A DNA stretch of 64,000 nucleotides from QWHO01 sp039809865. Lineage in GTDB: Bacteria; Vulcanimicrobiota; Xenobia; Xenobiales; QWHO01. This document shows positions 8,333 through 16,522 of this stretch, in pieces. The notes beneath the pieces are model-generated. The model did not search any database. It saw nothing but the letters and a program-made list of their open reading frames with translations, and was not told where the DNA came from. The first letter of the stretch is position 1. Each line of letters opens with the position of its first letter. Made by a program: the position numbers and the translations under genes. The DNA lies in assembly GCA_039809865.1 (NCBI GenBank), contig JBDHVW010000042.1:3501-67500 (forward strand). The letters run 5' to 3'.

Positions 8333-9685
8333 ATGCCGCAGACCGAGGAGAAGAAGAACACCCGGGATGACCTGATGGAAAGGATCGTGTCCCTGTGCCG
8401 GCGCCGCGGGTTTATCTTCCCCGGCTCGGAGATCTACGGCGGACTGGCCAACTGTTGGGACTACGGGCCGCTCGGCTCGCAGCTGAAGAAGAACGTCAAA
8501 GACCTGTGGTGGCGCACGGTCGTGCAGGAGCGCGACGACATGGTGGGCCTGGACGCGGCCATCCTGATGCATCCGCGCACCTGGGAGGCCTCCGGCCACG
8601 TGGGCAACTTCTCCGACCCGCTGGTGGACTGCAAGAAGTGCAAACAGCGCTTCCGCGCCGACCAGATGGAAGAGGCCGGCAAGTGCCCCGAGGGCGGCGA
8701 GCACGAATACACCGAGGTCCGGCAGTTCAACCTGATGTTCCAGACCCAGATGGGCGTGGTCCAGGACGAGACCTCCGGCATCTGGCTGCGCCCCGAAACG
8801 GCTCAGGGCATCTTCGTCAACTTCAAGAACGTCCAGACCAGCTCGCGCAAGAAGCTGCCGTTCGGCATCGCCCAGATGGGCAAGAGCTTCCGCAACGAGA
8901 TCACCCCGCGCCGCTTCACGTTCCGCACCCGCGAGTTCGAGCAGATGGAGATCGAGTATTTCGTGCGCCCCGAAGAAGCGGACGCCAAGTTCAAAGAGTG
9001 GGTGGACGCCCGCCACCAATGGTACCACGACTACGGCATCAAGCCCGAGAACCTGCGCCTGCGCGCCCACGGGGCCGACGAGCTGGCCCACTACGCCAAA
9101 GGCTGCTTTGACATCGAGTACATGTTCCCGTGGGGCTGGAGCGAGCTGGAAGGCATCGCCAACCGCTCCGACTTCGACCTCAGCCAGCACATGAAGTTCT
9201 CCGGCAAGGACCTCAAGTATTTCGACGAGGAAACCAAGGAGCACCTGACGCCCTGGGTCATCGAGCCCTCGGGCGGCGTGGACCGCGCCGTGCTGGCCTT
9301 CCTGGTGGATTCCTACGACGAGGACGAGACCACCACCGCCAAGGGCGAGAAGGACACCCGCGTGGTGCTGCGCCTGCACCCCCGCCTGGCGCCGATTCAG
9401 GTGGCGGTGCTGCCGCTGCAGAAGAACAAGGCCGAGCTGGTGGAGCTCTCCCACAAGCTGCACAGAGAGCTGCGCCAGACGTTCCTCACCGATTGGGACG
9501 GCACCGGCCAGATCGGCAAGCGCTATCGCCGCTACGACGAGGTCGGCTGCCCGTTCTGCGTGACGGTCGACTTCAACTCGCTGGAGGACGAAGCCGTGAC
9601 CGTGCGCGACCGCGACACGATGGAGCAGGAGCGCATCCGGCTCGATCAGGTGCACGAATACCTGCGGAAGAAGATCTATCGGTGA
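8333..9685 (+). CDS. glyQS: glycine--tRNA ligase, dimeric (single-subunit) type
   Basis: 450 residues, class II aminoacyl-tRNA synthetase of the archaeal/eukaryotic/Gram-positive alpha2 type. The start RRGFIFPGSEIYGG..ANCWDYGPLG and the catalytic-core motifs (FNLMFQTQMG, WLRPETAQGIFVNFKNV, RNEITPRRFTFRTREFEQMEIEYFV, EPSGGVDRAVLAFL) are diagnostic. The C-terminal anticodon-binding domain (LAPIQVAVLPL... FCVTVDF...TVRDRDTMEQERI) is complete. The ATG has AAAGGAG 11 bp upstream. Its TGA overlaps the GTG start of the nitroreductase gene (GTGA). Confidence 0.97.
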   Translation: MPQTEEKKNTRDDLMERIVSLCRRRGFIFPGSEIYGGLANCWDYGPLGSQLKKNVKDLWWRTVVQERDDMVGLDAAILMHPRTWEASGHVGNFSDPLVDCKKCKQRFRADQMEEAGKCPEGGEHEYTEVRQFNLMFQTQMGVVQDETSGIWLRPETAQGIFVNFKNVQTSSRKKLPFGIAQMGKSFRNEITPRRFTFRTREFEQMEIEYFVRPEEADAKFKEWVDARHQWYHDYGIKPENLRLRAHGADELAHYAKGCFDIEYMFPWGWSELEGIANRSDFDLSQHMKFSGKDLKYFDEETKEHLTPWVIEPSGGVDRAVLAFLVDSYDEDETTTAKGEKDTRVVLRLHPRLAPIQVAVLPLQKNKAELVELSHKLHRELRQTFLTDWDGTGQIGKRYRRYDEVGCPFCVTVDFNSLEDEAVTVRDRDTMEQERIRLDQVHEYLRKKIYR

Positions 9686-10317
9686 CGGCCGACGAAGTCC
9701 TCACGACCACGCGCTCGGTGCGCAAGCGGCTCGACTTCGACCGCCCCGTGCCGCGCGAGATCATCGAGGAGTGCCTGGAAATCGCGATCCAGGCGCCCAC
9801 CGCGAGCAACCGGCAGACCTGGTCGTTCGTGGTTTTGACCGAGCCCGGGCCCAAGAAGATCGTGGCCGACGCCTATCGCAAGGCTTTCCAGATCTACGCC
9901 ACCCAGATCGTGCCCGGCATGCCAAAGTTTGCCGATGACGACCCGCGCACCAAACAGCAGGAGGGCGTGACCAACTCGGCCGTCTACCTGGCCGATAAAA
10001 TGCACGAGGTGCCGGCGCTGGTCATTCCCTGCATCGAGGGCAAGCTGGACAAGGCACCGCTGATGGAGGCGGCCGCGCACTGGGGCACCATCGCCCCGGC
10101 GGCCTGGTCTTTGATGCTGGCGCTGCGCTCGCGCGGCCTTGGCTCGGCCTGGACCACGCTGCACCTGATGTTCGAGGCGGAGGTCTCGAAGGCGCTCGGC
10201 ATCCCGGATGGGATCAGCCAGGCGGCTCTGTTACCGGTGGCCTACACGAAAGGAACCGACTTCAAGCCCGCGGCGCGCATTCCGGCCCGCGAGCTGACTC
10301 ACTGGAACGCGTGGTAG
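9682..10317 (+). CDS. nitroreductase family FMN-dependent oxidoreductase
   Basis: 211 residues from GTG 9682, which overlaps the glyQS stop. The N-terminal TTRSVRKRLDFDRPVPREIIEECLEIAIQAPTASNRQ matches the nitroreductase signature (R-S-R-F, then A-P-S/T-x-x-N-x-Q, which bind FMN), and the C-terminal GLGSAWTTLHL plus IPDGISQAALLPVAY are the family substrate and flavin regions. Such enzymes reduce nitro groups, quinones or flavins using NAD(P)H; the substrate cannot be read from sequence. Convergent with the rhomboid gene, overlapping it by 19 bp. Confidence 0.9.
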   Translation: MTADEVLTTTRSVRKRLDFDRPVPREIIEECLEIAIQAPTASNRQTWSFVVLTEPGPKKIVADAYRKAFQIYATQIVPGMPKFADDDPRTKQQEGVTNSAVYLADKMHEVPALVIPCIEGKLDKAPLMEAAAHWGTIAPAAWSLMLALRSRGLGSAWTTLHLMFEAEVSKALGIPDGISQAALLPVAYTKGTDFKPAARIPARELTHWNAW

Positions 10318-11255
10318 AGCGTCACCAGCTCGACCGCGAAGTAAGCGACCGCCATCAGGCCTAGAGCCCCCACCAGCCAGCGCGGCTGTTGCCGCGACGC
10401 GATGGGGACCACGGCCGCAAACAGCGCCCCGGCCACGAGGCCGCCCAGGTGGGCGGCGTGGCCCAGGTTGGGCACGGTAAAAGCCACGCCCAGGTTGAGC
10501 ACCAGGTTCGTCAGAGCGTCCTTGCGCATGCCCTGGGCCACGCGTTTGGGCAATTCGTGCTTGAAGCTGAGCACGCCAGCCGCTCCGAACAGCCCGAAGA
10601 TGGCCCCCGAAGCCCCGGCTGACAGCACGTTGTCGGCCGAGGTGTAAAAGTCGGCCAGGCTGCCCGTCACGGCCGCCAGCGCGTACAGCCCGAGGAACGG
10701 GACGGTGCCGTAGAACCGCTCGATGCCGCGGCCCAGGTTCCAGAGGGCGTACATGTTGACCAGGATGTGTACGATGCCCACGTGCAGGAAGCTGGCGCCC
10801 ACGAGGCGCCACCATTCGCCGGCGCGGATCAAAAGAGGGTTGGCGGCGCCGAAACGCGCCAGCACCATCAAGTCCGAGTTGCCCCCGTAGGCGCTCGTCA
10901 CCAGGTAAAGCACGACGCAGCACGCGACCAGGACGACCGTGGCCGGAGCACGCGCCTTACGATAGGTCTCCCAGAAATCGAAGTAGTGCTTGAACTCGCT
11001 CGCGTTTTGCTCGGACTCGAGCCAGATCCCGTAGAGATTGAGCAGCCATTGCTGGATCTCGGGCACGAAAGCCTGAACTTTGCCGCTGGACAGCTCGAGG
11101 TAGGTGGCCTGCGACAGGTTCAGCCCGGGCGGGATCGGCCCCGAAAAGATCAGCACCGAGTGACGCGGATCGTATTGGGTCGCGGTGTCGCCGTCCAGGA
11201 CCTCGATCTTCTGCGGGGGAAGGGCGGCGATAAAGCTCTGACTGGGCGTGGCCAT
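10299..11255 (-). CDS. rhomboid family intramembrane serine protease
   Basis: 318 residues: about 100 N-terminal cytosolic residues, then six or seven membrane helices. The catalytic dyad is visible: Ser216 in the GASGAIFG motif and His269 in GHAAHLGG, and the oxyanion-helix asparagine lies in the HILVNMYALWNLG segment. Rhomboids cleave membrane proteins within the bilayer. ATG at 11255. A second rhomboid (15872-16522) lies 5 kb away, without the long N-terminal extension. The N-terminal domain is not recognised. Confidence 0.92.
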   Translation of the reverse strand: MATPSQSFIAALPPQKIEVLDGDTATQYDPRHSVLIFSGPIPPGLNLSQATYLELSSGKVQAFVPEIQQWLLNLYGIWLESEQNASEFKHYFDFWETYRKARAPATVVLVACCVVLYLVTSAYGGNSDLMVLARFGAANPLLIRAGEWWRLVGASFLHVGIVHILVNMYALWNLGRGIERFYGTVPFLGLYALAAVTGSLADFYTSADNVLSAGASGAIFGLFGAAGVLSFKHELPKRVAQGMRKDALTNLVLNLGVAFTVPNLGHAAHLGGLVAGALFAAVVPIASRQQPRWLVGALGLMAVAYFAVELVTLYHAFQ

Positions 11256-11281
11256 TTCCCCATCGCCTTAGGCGGGCACAA

Positions 11282-11312
11282 GAAAAAGCCTCCCCTGAGC
11301 GGTGGGGAGGCT
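11282..11312 (-). terminator. rho-independent terminator of the two small minus-strand genes
   Basis: On the minus strand AGCCTCCCC, an 8-nt loop and GGGGAGGCT form a perfect 9-bp stem (11287-11312) followed by TTTTCTTG. The stem begins at the very last base of the 57-codon ORF's stop, which supports that ORF and sets the end of the transcript. A second perfect hairpin, CCCTTCT-TG-AGAAGGG (11318-11333), lies just upstream inside the ORF. Confidence 0.85.
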
Positions 11313-11485
11313 CAAGACCCTTCTTGAGAAGGGCTGGCCACGCATATGGGCCGTCGCACGAGTCGTTGCGGGCCCAGGAGCCGCTCGAGGTCCTCCAGGG
11401 TCAAGCCTCCCTGGATGTAACCGAAGAAGAGTCGCAGTTGCAGTGCGTCCCAGTCGGGCCGGTGGCCGGCCGGCGCCAGGGCCAT
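11312..11485 (-). CDS. small hypothetical protein, 57 residues
   Basis: Short ORF starting at the ATG at 11485 (MALAPAGHRPDWDALQLRLF) and ending QEGS. It overlaps the preceding gene's TGA by one base (TGATG) and its stop abuts a strong terminator. The middle, FGYIQGGLTLEDLERLLGPQ, reads as a short amphipathic helix-turn-helix-like segment. Coding evidence is positional: coupling upstream and the terminator downstream. No function can be assigned. Confidence 0.55.
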   Translation of the reverse strand: MALAPAGHRPDWDALQLRLFFGYIQGGLTLEDLERLLGPQRLVRRPICVASPSQEGS

Positions 11486-11787
11486 CAGGCGGCCAGGGAC
11501 TGCCGGGCTTCCGGCGAGAGTTGCACGTAGTCGCGCACACCCCCGTGCTTGTCGACCCGCGTGGGGTCTTTGCGGAACTCCGTGCGCCGGTCCTCGCCCG
11601 TTCCGATCATCTCGCGGGCCTTCTTGGGGCTGCCGGTGCGGATCAGCTCCTCGCCGTCGCAGAAGTCCTTACGGACGCTCTCTCCGGCCCCGTTGAAGAA
11701 GTTGGCCAGCCCGACGCCATACTTCTCGGTGGCCCGATACAACGTGTCCATGGGTTTGGAATTGACGATGCTGTCGATGAAGCCCAC
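11485..11787 (-). CDS. hypothetical protein, 100 residues
   Basis: From GTG 11787 (MGFIDSIVNSKPMDTLYRAT), chosen because GGGGA lies 9 bp upstream; the frame extends to a TTG at 11817. It is charged, probably helical and soluble, with no signal peptide (KYGVGLANFFNGAGESVRKDFCDGEELIRTG). First gene of a two-gene unit with the 57-residue ORF, divergent from ppdK across a 189-bp spacer that contains the inverted repeat GAGCG-TTTGTT-CGCTC. I do not recognise the family. Confidence 0.65.
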   Translation of the reverse strand: MGFIDSIVNSKPMDTLYRATEKYGVGLANFFNGAGESVRKDFCDGEELIRTGSPKKAREMIGTGEDRRTEFRKDPTRVDKHGGVRDYVQLSPEARQSLAA

Positions 11788-11976
11788 TTTTCGTTCCCCT
11801 TTCGTCTGGCCGTTCAACTCGGCTCACCCACAGGATAGAGCATCCGGGAGCGGCGTTCAGTGACAATTGGTACCGAGCGTTTGTTCGCTCCAGGCAGGAA
11901 CCTGTGGCGTCGTGCAGGTATATCCGCAGGTCGCAGGCCCCCAGAAGCGCGCCGCGACGGGGAAAGGAGCTCCCAG

Positions 11977-14883
11977 ATGACCACCACTCTACAAAACTGG
12001 CGTGAGAAACTCACCAACAAGAAAGCCACCTACGAGTTCGAGGAAGGCAACGCGAAGATGCGCGACATTCTCGGCGGCAAAGGCGCCAACCTGGCCGAGA
12101 TGACCCGCCTCGGGTTCCCGGTGCCGCCCGGTTTCACCGTCACCACCGAGGTTTGCAACCTCTACCTCGAAGCAGGCAAGCAGTTCCCGCCCGGGCTCGA
12201 GGACGAGATCAAAGAGCAGATCGCCAGGCTCGAGAAAAAGATGAGCAAAGGCTTCGGCGACACCGCCAACCCGCTGCTGGTCTCGGTGCGCTCGGGCGCC
12301 AAGTTCTCGATGCCGGGCATGATGGACACCATCCTCAACCTCGGCCTCAACGAGGAGAGCGTGAAGGGCCTGGCCGCCCTTTCGGGCGACGAGCGTTTCG
12401 CCCTGGATGCTTACCGTCGCTTCATCCAGATGTTCTCGGACGTCGTGATGGGCATCCACAAGACCGAGTTCGAGGAGCTGATCCGCGAGCAGAAAGCCAA
12501 ACAGGGCTGCAAGGAAGACAGCGAGCTGACCCCGGCCAGCCTCAAAGAGCTCATCGTCAACTACAAGAAGAAGTTCAAGGACGAGCTGAAGCGCGACTTC
12601 CCCGACGACGTGCACGAGCAGCTCAAGCTGGCCGTGGAGGCAGTGTTCCGTAGCTGGGACAATCCCCGCGCCAACGTCTACCGCGAGCGCGAGAAGATTC
12701 CGCACAACCTGGGCACCGCCGTCAACGTGCAGTCGATGTGCTTCGGCAACCTGGGCGAGGACAGCGGCACCGGAGTGGCCTTCACCCGCGACTACAACAC
12801 GGGCGAGAAGCACATGGTGGGCGACTTCCTCATCAACGCGCAGGGCGAGGACGTGGTGGCGGGCATCCGCACCCCGATGTCGCTCGATCGCATGAAAGAG
12901 GTGATGCCGGAGAGCTACAAGCAGCTCCAGGAAACCTCGCAGAAGCTCGAGGAGCACTTCAAGGACCTTCAAGACATGGAGTTCACGGTCGAGAAAGGCC
13001 GCCTCTTCATGCTGCAGACCCGCAACGGCAAGCGCACCGCGCAGGCGGCCGTCCGCATCGCCACCGACATGGTCGAGGAAGGCAAGATCAACAAGGAAGA
13101 AGCGGTGCTGCGCCTGACGGGCGAGCAGCTCGACCGGCTGCTGCACCCCTTCATCCCCGAGACCGCCAAAGAGACGGCCCGCAAGGAGGGCCGCTCTCTG
13201 GCCCGGGGCACCGGGGCGTCCCCCGGCGCCGCCGTGGGCCACATCGTGTTCGACTCCAACGAGGCGGCGGCGCTGGGCAAGGAGGGCAAGCCGGTCATCC
13301 TGGTGCGCCCCGAGACGACCCCCGACGACGCGCACGGCATGCTGGCCTCGAAAGGCATCCTGACCTCGACCGGCGGCCCGTCCTCGCACGCGGCCCTGGT
13401 GGCGCGCGGCTGGGGCATCCCCTGTATCGTGGGCTGCGAGGCCGTCAAGATCAACCTCAAGACCGAGACGGTCACGGTCGATGACCGCACGTTCGGCAAG
13501 ATGGAGATGATCTCGATCGACGGCAGCACCGGCGAAGTGCTGCTGGGCCAGTTGCCCCTGCAGGTGCCGACCGATCTGTCGGGCGAGACCAAGACCATCC
13601 TGGAATGGGCCGACGGCTTCCGCAAACTGGGCGTCTACGCCAACGCCGACAACCCGAAGGACGCCGCCCGCGCGCGCTCGTTCGGCGCGACCGGCATCGG
13701 GCTGTGCCGCACCGAGCACATGTTCATGGAGCAAGACCGGCTTCCGATCGTGCAGGAGATGATTCTCACCGCGCCCCAGGCCGAGCGCCTGCAGCGTCAG
13801 GTCGAGCATCTCCACATGGATTGGGAAGGCGCCGCCGAGGGCCGTAAGAAGGATGAAGCTAAACAAGCGCTCGAGGCCGCTCAGAAGAACCTCAAGACTC
13901 CCTGGGAGCACTACCAGGCCCTGCTGGCCCAGCTGCTGCCCGTGCAGCGCGAGGACTTCCGCGGCATCCTGGAGGCGATGGCGGGCCACTGGGTCATCAT
14001 CCGCCTGCTCGACCCGCCGCTGCACGAGTTCCTGCCGGCCCACAACGAGCTGCTGGTGGACGTGACGCGCCTGCGCACGCTCCAGGAGTCCAAGTCGGGT
14101 GACTACGACAAGGCTCTGGCGGACATCCGCAAGGCTCGTGGCGACGAGAAGGCCACGCTGGAGTCGCTGGAGGCCCTGCTGCAGCGCGTGCAGTCGATGC
14201 ACGAGTTCAACCCGATGCTGGGTTGCCGCGTGTGCCGCCTGGGCATCGTCTACCCGGAGATCTACAAGATGCAGGCCCGCGCCATCTTCGAGGCAGCTTG
14301 CGAGCTGACCAAAAAGGGCGTGGATGCGCGTCCCGAGGTGATGATCCCCGGCGTCGGAACGCTCGAGGAGATGGAATTCACGCGCCGCCTCGTCGAGAAG
14401 GAGGCCGAGGAGGTCCAGAGACGGATGGGCGTGCAGGTCAAGCACAAGATCGGCACGATGATCGAGCTGCCCCGCGCCGCCCTGACCGCCGGCGAACTGG
14501 CCAAGAAAGCCGACTTCTTCAGCTTCGGCACCAACGACCTCACCCAGACCACCTACGGCTACTCGCGCGATGACGCGGCCGGAACGTTCATGCCGGTGTA
14601 CCTCGAGAAGAAGATCCTCAAGGTGGACCCGTTCCAGGTCGTCGACCGCGTGGGCGTGGGGCGCCTGATGAAGATGGCCGTCGAGGAGGGCCGGCAGACC
14701 AACCCCGACCTCGAGGTCGGCATCTGCGGCGAGCACGGCGGCGAGCCGGAGTCGGTGGAGTTCTGCCACACGCTCAAGCTCAACTACGTGTCCTGCTCGC
14801 CGTTCCGCGTGCCGATCGCGCGCCTGGCGGCCGCCCACGCGGCCCTCAAGGAGAAGCAGGGCGAGACCCACCGCGACAAGTAG
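11977..14883 (+). CDS. ppdK: pyruvate, phosphate dikinase
   Basis: 968 residues; interconverts pyruvate, ATP and Pi with PEP, AMP and PPi. N-terminal ATP-grasp domain (GGKGANLAEMTRLGFPVPPGF, VSVRSGAKFSMPGMMDTILNLGLN), central phospho-His domain with His471 in GGPSSHAAL, and a C-terminal PEP/pyruvate barrel with the catalytic Cys917 in GICGEHGGEP. It is longer than the usual bacterial enzyme of about 870-900 residues. The extra length is mostly two charged helical insertions, near residues 605-650 and 710-740. The normally conserved GHRGCR stretch reads GCRVCR (749-754). ATG at 11977 with AAAGGAG upstream. Confidence 0.96.
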   Translation: MTTTLQNWREKLTNKKATYEFEEGNAKMRDILGGKGANLAEMTRLGFPVPPGFTVTTEVCNLYLEAGKQFPPGLEDEIKEQIARLEKKMSKGFGDTANPLLVSVRSGAKFSMPGMMDTILNLGLNEESVKGLAALSGDERFALDAYRRFIQMFSDVVMGIHKTEFEELIREQKAKQGCKEDSELTPASLKELIVNYKKKFKDELKRDFPDDVHEQLKLAVEAVFRSWDNPRANVYREREKIPHNLGTAVNVQSMCFGNLGEDSGTGVAFTRDYNTGEKHMVGDFLINAQGEDVVAGIRTPMSLDRMKEVMPESYKQLQETSQKLEEHFKDLQDMEFTVEKGRLFMLQTRNGKRTAQAAVRIATDMVEEGKINKEEAVLRLTGEQLDRLLHPFIPETAKETARKEGRSLARGTGASPGAAVGHIVFDSNEAAALGKEGKPVILVRPETTPDDAHGMLASKGILTSTGGPSSHAALVARGWGIPCIVGCEAVKINLKTETVTVDDRTFGKMEMISIDGSTGEVLLGQLPLQVPTDLSGETKTILEWADGFRKLGVYANADNPKDAARARSFGATGIGLCRTEHMFMEQDRLPIVQEMILTAPQAERLQRQVEHLHMDWEGAAEGRKKDEAKQALEAAQKNLKTPWEHYQALLAQLLPVQREDFRGILEAMAGHWVIIRLLDPPLHEFLPAHNELLVDVTRLRTLQESKSGDYDKALADIRKARGDEKATLESLEALLQRVQSMHEFNPMLGCRVCRLGIVYPEIYKMQARAIFEAACELTKKGVDARPEVMIPGVGTLEEMEFTRRLVEKEAEEVQRRMGVQVKHKIGTMIELPRAALTAGELAKKADFFSFGTNDLTQTTYGYSRDDAAGTFMPVYLEKKILKVDPFQVVDRVGVGRLMKMAVEEGRQTNPDLEVGICGEHGGEPESVEFCHTLKLNYVSCSPFRVPIARLAAAHAALKEKQGETHRDK

Positions 14884-14889
14884 GCTGCC

Positions 14890-15639
14890 ATGACGGAAGC
14901 CCTGCTGATGGTGATCGGGGGCTTTCTGGCTGGCTTCTGCAATAGCCTTGGCTCTTCCGGCTCGGCCGTGACGCTGCCGCTGATGGTGTTCCTGGGGTTC
15001 TCCCCCACCATCGCCAACGCCACGAACCGGGTCGGAATTCTTTTTGGCTCCGTCGCCTCGACGGTGGTTTTCCACCGTAACGGCAAGCTCAACTGGCCCA
15101 CCATCCCGCCCATCGCCCTCTGCCTCTGGGCGGGGACGCTGGTCGGGGTCGGGTTGGCCGCCCACGTTGGGGAGCGGGGCACGCAGCTGGCGATCGTGGC
15201 GGCTGTCCTGTTGGCCTTCGTGATGCTGCTGACGGGCAGCCGTAAGTTCTTGCGCCCGGTCAGCGGCCCGCCGCGGAGCGTGGGCCCGCTGACCGGCCTC
15301 ATCCTGTTCGTGGTCGGGCTCTGGGCCGGCTTCATCATGCTCGACTCGGCCACGTTCATTCTGCTGGCGCTCGTGCTCGGGCTCAATTACGACCTCTGCC
15401 ACGCCAATGCGATCAAGTCGCTGATGCTGACGGGGGTGGCCCTGATCTCGGTGGTGCTTTTCGCCTGGCACGGCTCCATCGATTGGGAGACGGGGGCGGT
15501 GCTGGCGGCCGGAAACTGGCTCGGGGGTTGGGTCGGAGCGCGGGCCGCCGTCATCCCGGGTATCGAGCGCTGGGTCTACGCCCTGCTGGTCACGGTCATC
15601 TCCTTCGAGCTCGGCAAGCTTCTGCTTCGAGGGTTCTGA
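14890..15639 (+). CDS. TSUP (TauE/SafE) family membrane permease
   Basis: 249 residues, about eight membrane helices, with the duplicated TSUP pattern: GGFLAGFCNSLGSSGSAVTLPLMVFLGFSP in the first half and GLWAGFIMLDSATFILLALVLGL plus HANAIKSLMLT in the second. Family members move sulfite, sulfoacetate or other organic anions across the inner membrane; the substrate here is unknown. It starts 6 bp after ppdK and its TGA overlaps the next ATG, so it belongs to the ppdK transcript or a read-through unit. Confidence 0.9.
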   Translation: MTEALLMVIGGFLAGFCNSLGSSGSAVTLPLMVFLGFSPTIANATNRVGILFGSVASTVVFHRNGKLNWPTIPPIALCLWAGTLVGVGLAAHVGERGTQLAIVAAVLLAFVMLLTGSRKFLRPVSGPPRSVGPLTGLILFVVGLWAGFIMLDSATFILLALVLGLNYDLCHANAIKSLMLTGVALISVVLFAWHGSIDWETGAVLAAGNWLGGWVGARAAVIPGIERWVYALLVTVISFELGKLLLRGF

Positions 15640-15893
15640 TGCCGGACCGGGAAAATGCTCAGATGCCGGAAGAGGGTTGGAAAATCTGCGCGCTCTGCCG
15701 CAACTTCGAGGTGCTCCAGCAGGGCCGCGAGTTCGAGCAGATCGCCGATACCGAATACATCGTCTACCGCTGCAAAATTTACAACTGGACCGGGCGCGAG
15801 GACTTTCTGATGAAGCCTCCCACCGGACGCGTGGACGAGGACAAACCCTTCGATTGCCCGCACTTCGAGCCGTGGAAACGCCCCGCCGACTGA
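15639..15893 (+). CDS. small cysteine-rich protein, 84 residues
   Basis: ATG at 15639 overlaps the previous stop (TGATG). The sequence contains CALC, a later YRCKIYNW and a final DCPHFEPW: four cysteines arranged CxxC...C...C, compatible with a structural zinc or iron site, which is inference. No signal peptide or membrane segment. It sits between a TSUP permease and a small rhomboid with overlaps on both sides, so the three genes are probably translated together. I do not recognise a named family. Confidence 0.75.
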   Translation: MPDRENAQMPEEGWKICALCRNFEVLQQGREFEQIADTEYIVYRCKIYNWTGREDFLMKPPTGRVDEDKPFDCPHFEPWKRPAD

Positions 15894-16522
15894 AGCGCCC
15901 CTGGGCCACCTGGGCTCTGGCTCTGTCGTTCGTGCTGGTCTATCTGGCCGACGCGGCGATGGGCGGAAAGCTCTTCGTCTGGGGCAAGCGCGACGTGCAC
16001 TACTTCTTCTTGAAGCCCGAGCCCCACCGTTTCGTGGCCTCGCTCTTCCTGCACGGGTTCTGGTGGCACCTGATCAGCAACACGCTGGCGACCCTGATGA
16101 TCGGAGCCCTGATCGAAGAGCTCGTGGGCTGGTGGATGGTCTTCTACACGTTCTTCGCCAGCGGCGTGGTGGGCAACCTGGCGGCCTCCCTCTGGGGCCC
16201 GTCCGCGGCCGGAGTGGGGGCTTCGGGCGGCATCGCGGGGCTCTTCGGACTGCTCTTTGTCTGCTCGCTGCGAAAGCTCTACCCCGCTTCGCGCGAGATG
16301 CTGCTGATGATGGTGGTGATGTTGCTGCTGGGCGTGGGAATGGCCTTCGGGCCGCTGCCGGTCGACAACTACGCCCACCTGGGCGGGCTCCTGGCGGGCG
16401 CGGTTCTGGGGCTCTTCGCCCGCCGGGGCGGGATGCACCCGGCGGGGCTCGCCGTGACCTTTTTGGCGATAGCGTTTCTCTGGTGGAAGCTTACGGCGAG
16501 TCCTTTGACCAGTCCGGGATGA
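15872..16522 (+). CDS. small rhomboid family intramembrane protease
   Basis: 216 residues with six predicted helices. Catalytic Ser118 is in GVGASGGIAGLFG and His169 in NYAHLGGLLAG; HGFWWHLISNTLATLMIG is the loop-1/helix-2 region with its Asn. The start is uncertain: no ATG is available, and GTG 15872 (METPRRLKRPWATW) is my choice, overlapping the upstream gene by 22 bp. Its 3' end overlaps the convergent secretin-like gene by 32 bp. Confidence 0.88.
   Translation: METPRRLKRPWATWALALSFVLVYLADAAMGGKLFVWGKRDVHYFFLKPEPHRFVASLFLHGFWWHLISNTLATLMIGALIEELVGWWMVFYTFFASGVVGNLAASLWGPSAAGVGASGGIAGLFGLLFVCSLRKLYPASREMLLMMVVMLLLGVGMAFGPLPVDNYAHLGGLLAGAVLGLFARRGGMHPAGLAVTFLAIAFLWWKLTASPLTSPG

Noticed and set aside
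11989..15909. Open frame of 1306 codons on the minus strand
   Set aside because: Antisense to ppdK and the following genes; His/Arg/Gly/Gln-rich low-complexity translation typical of GC-rich third-position bias, no domain.
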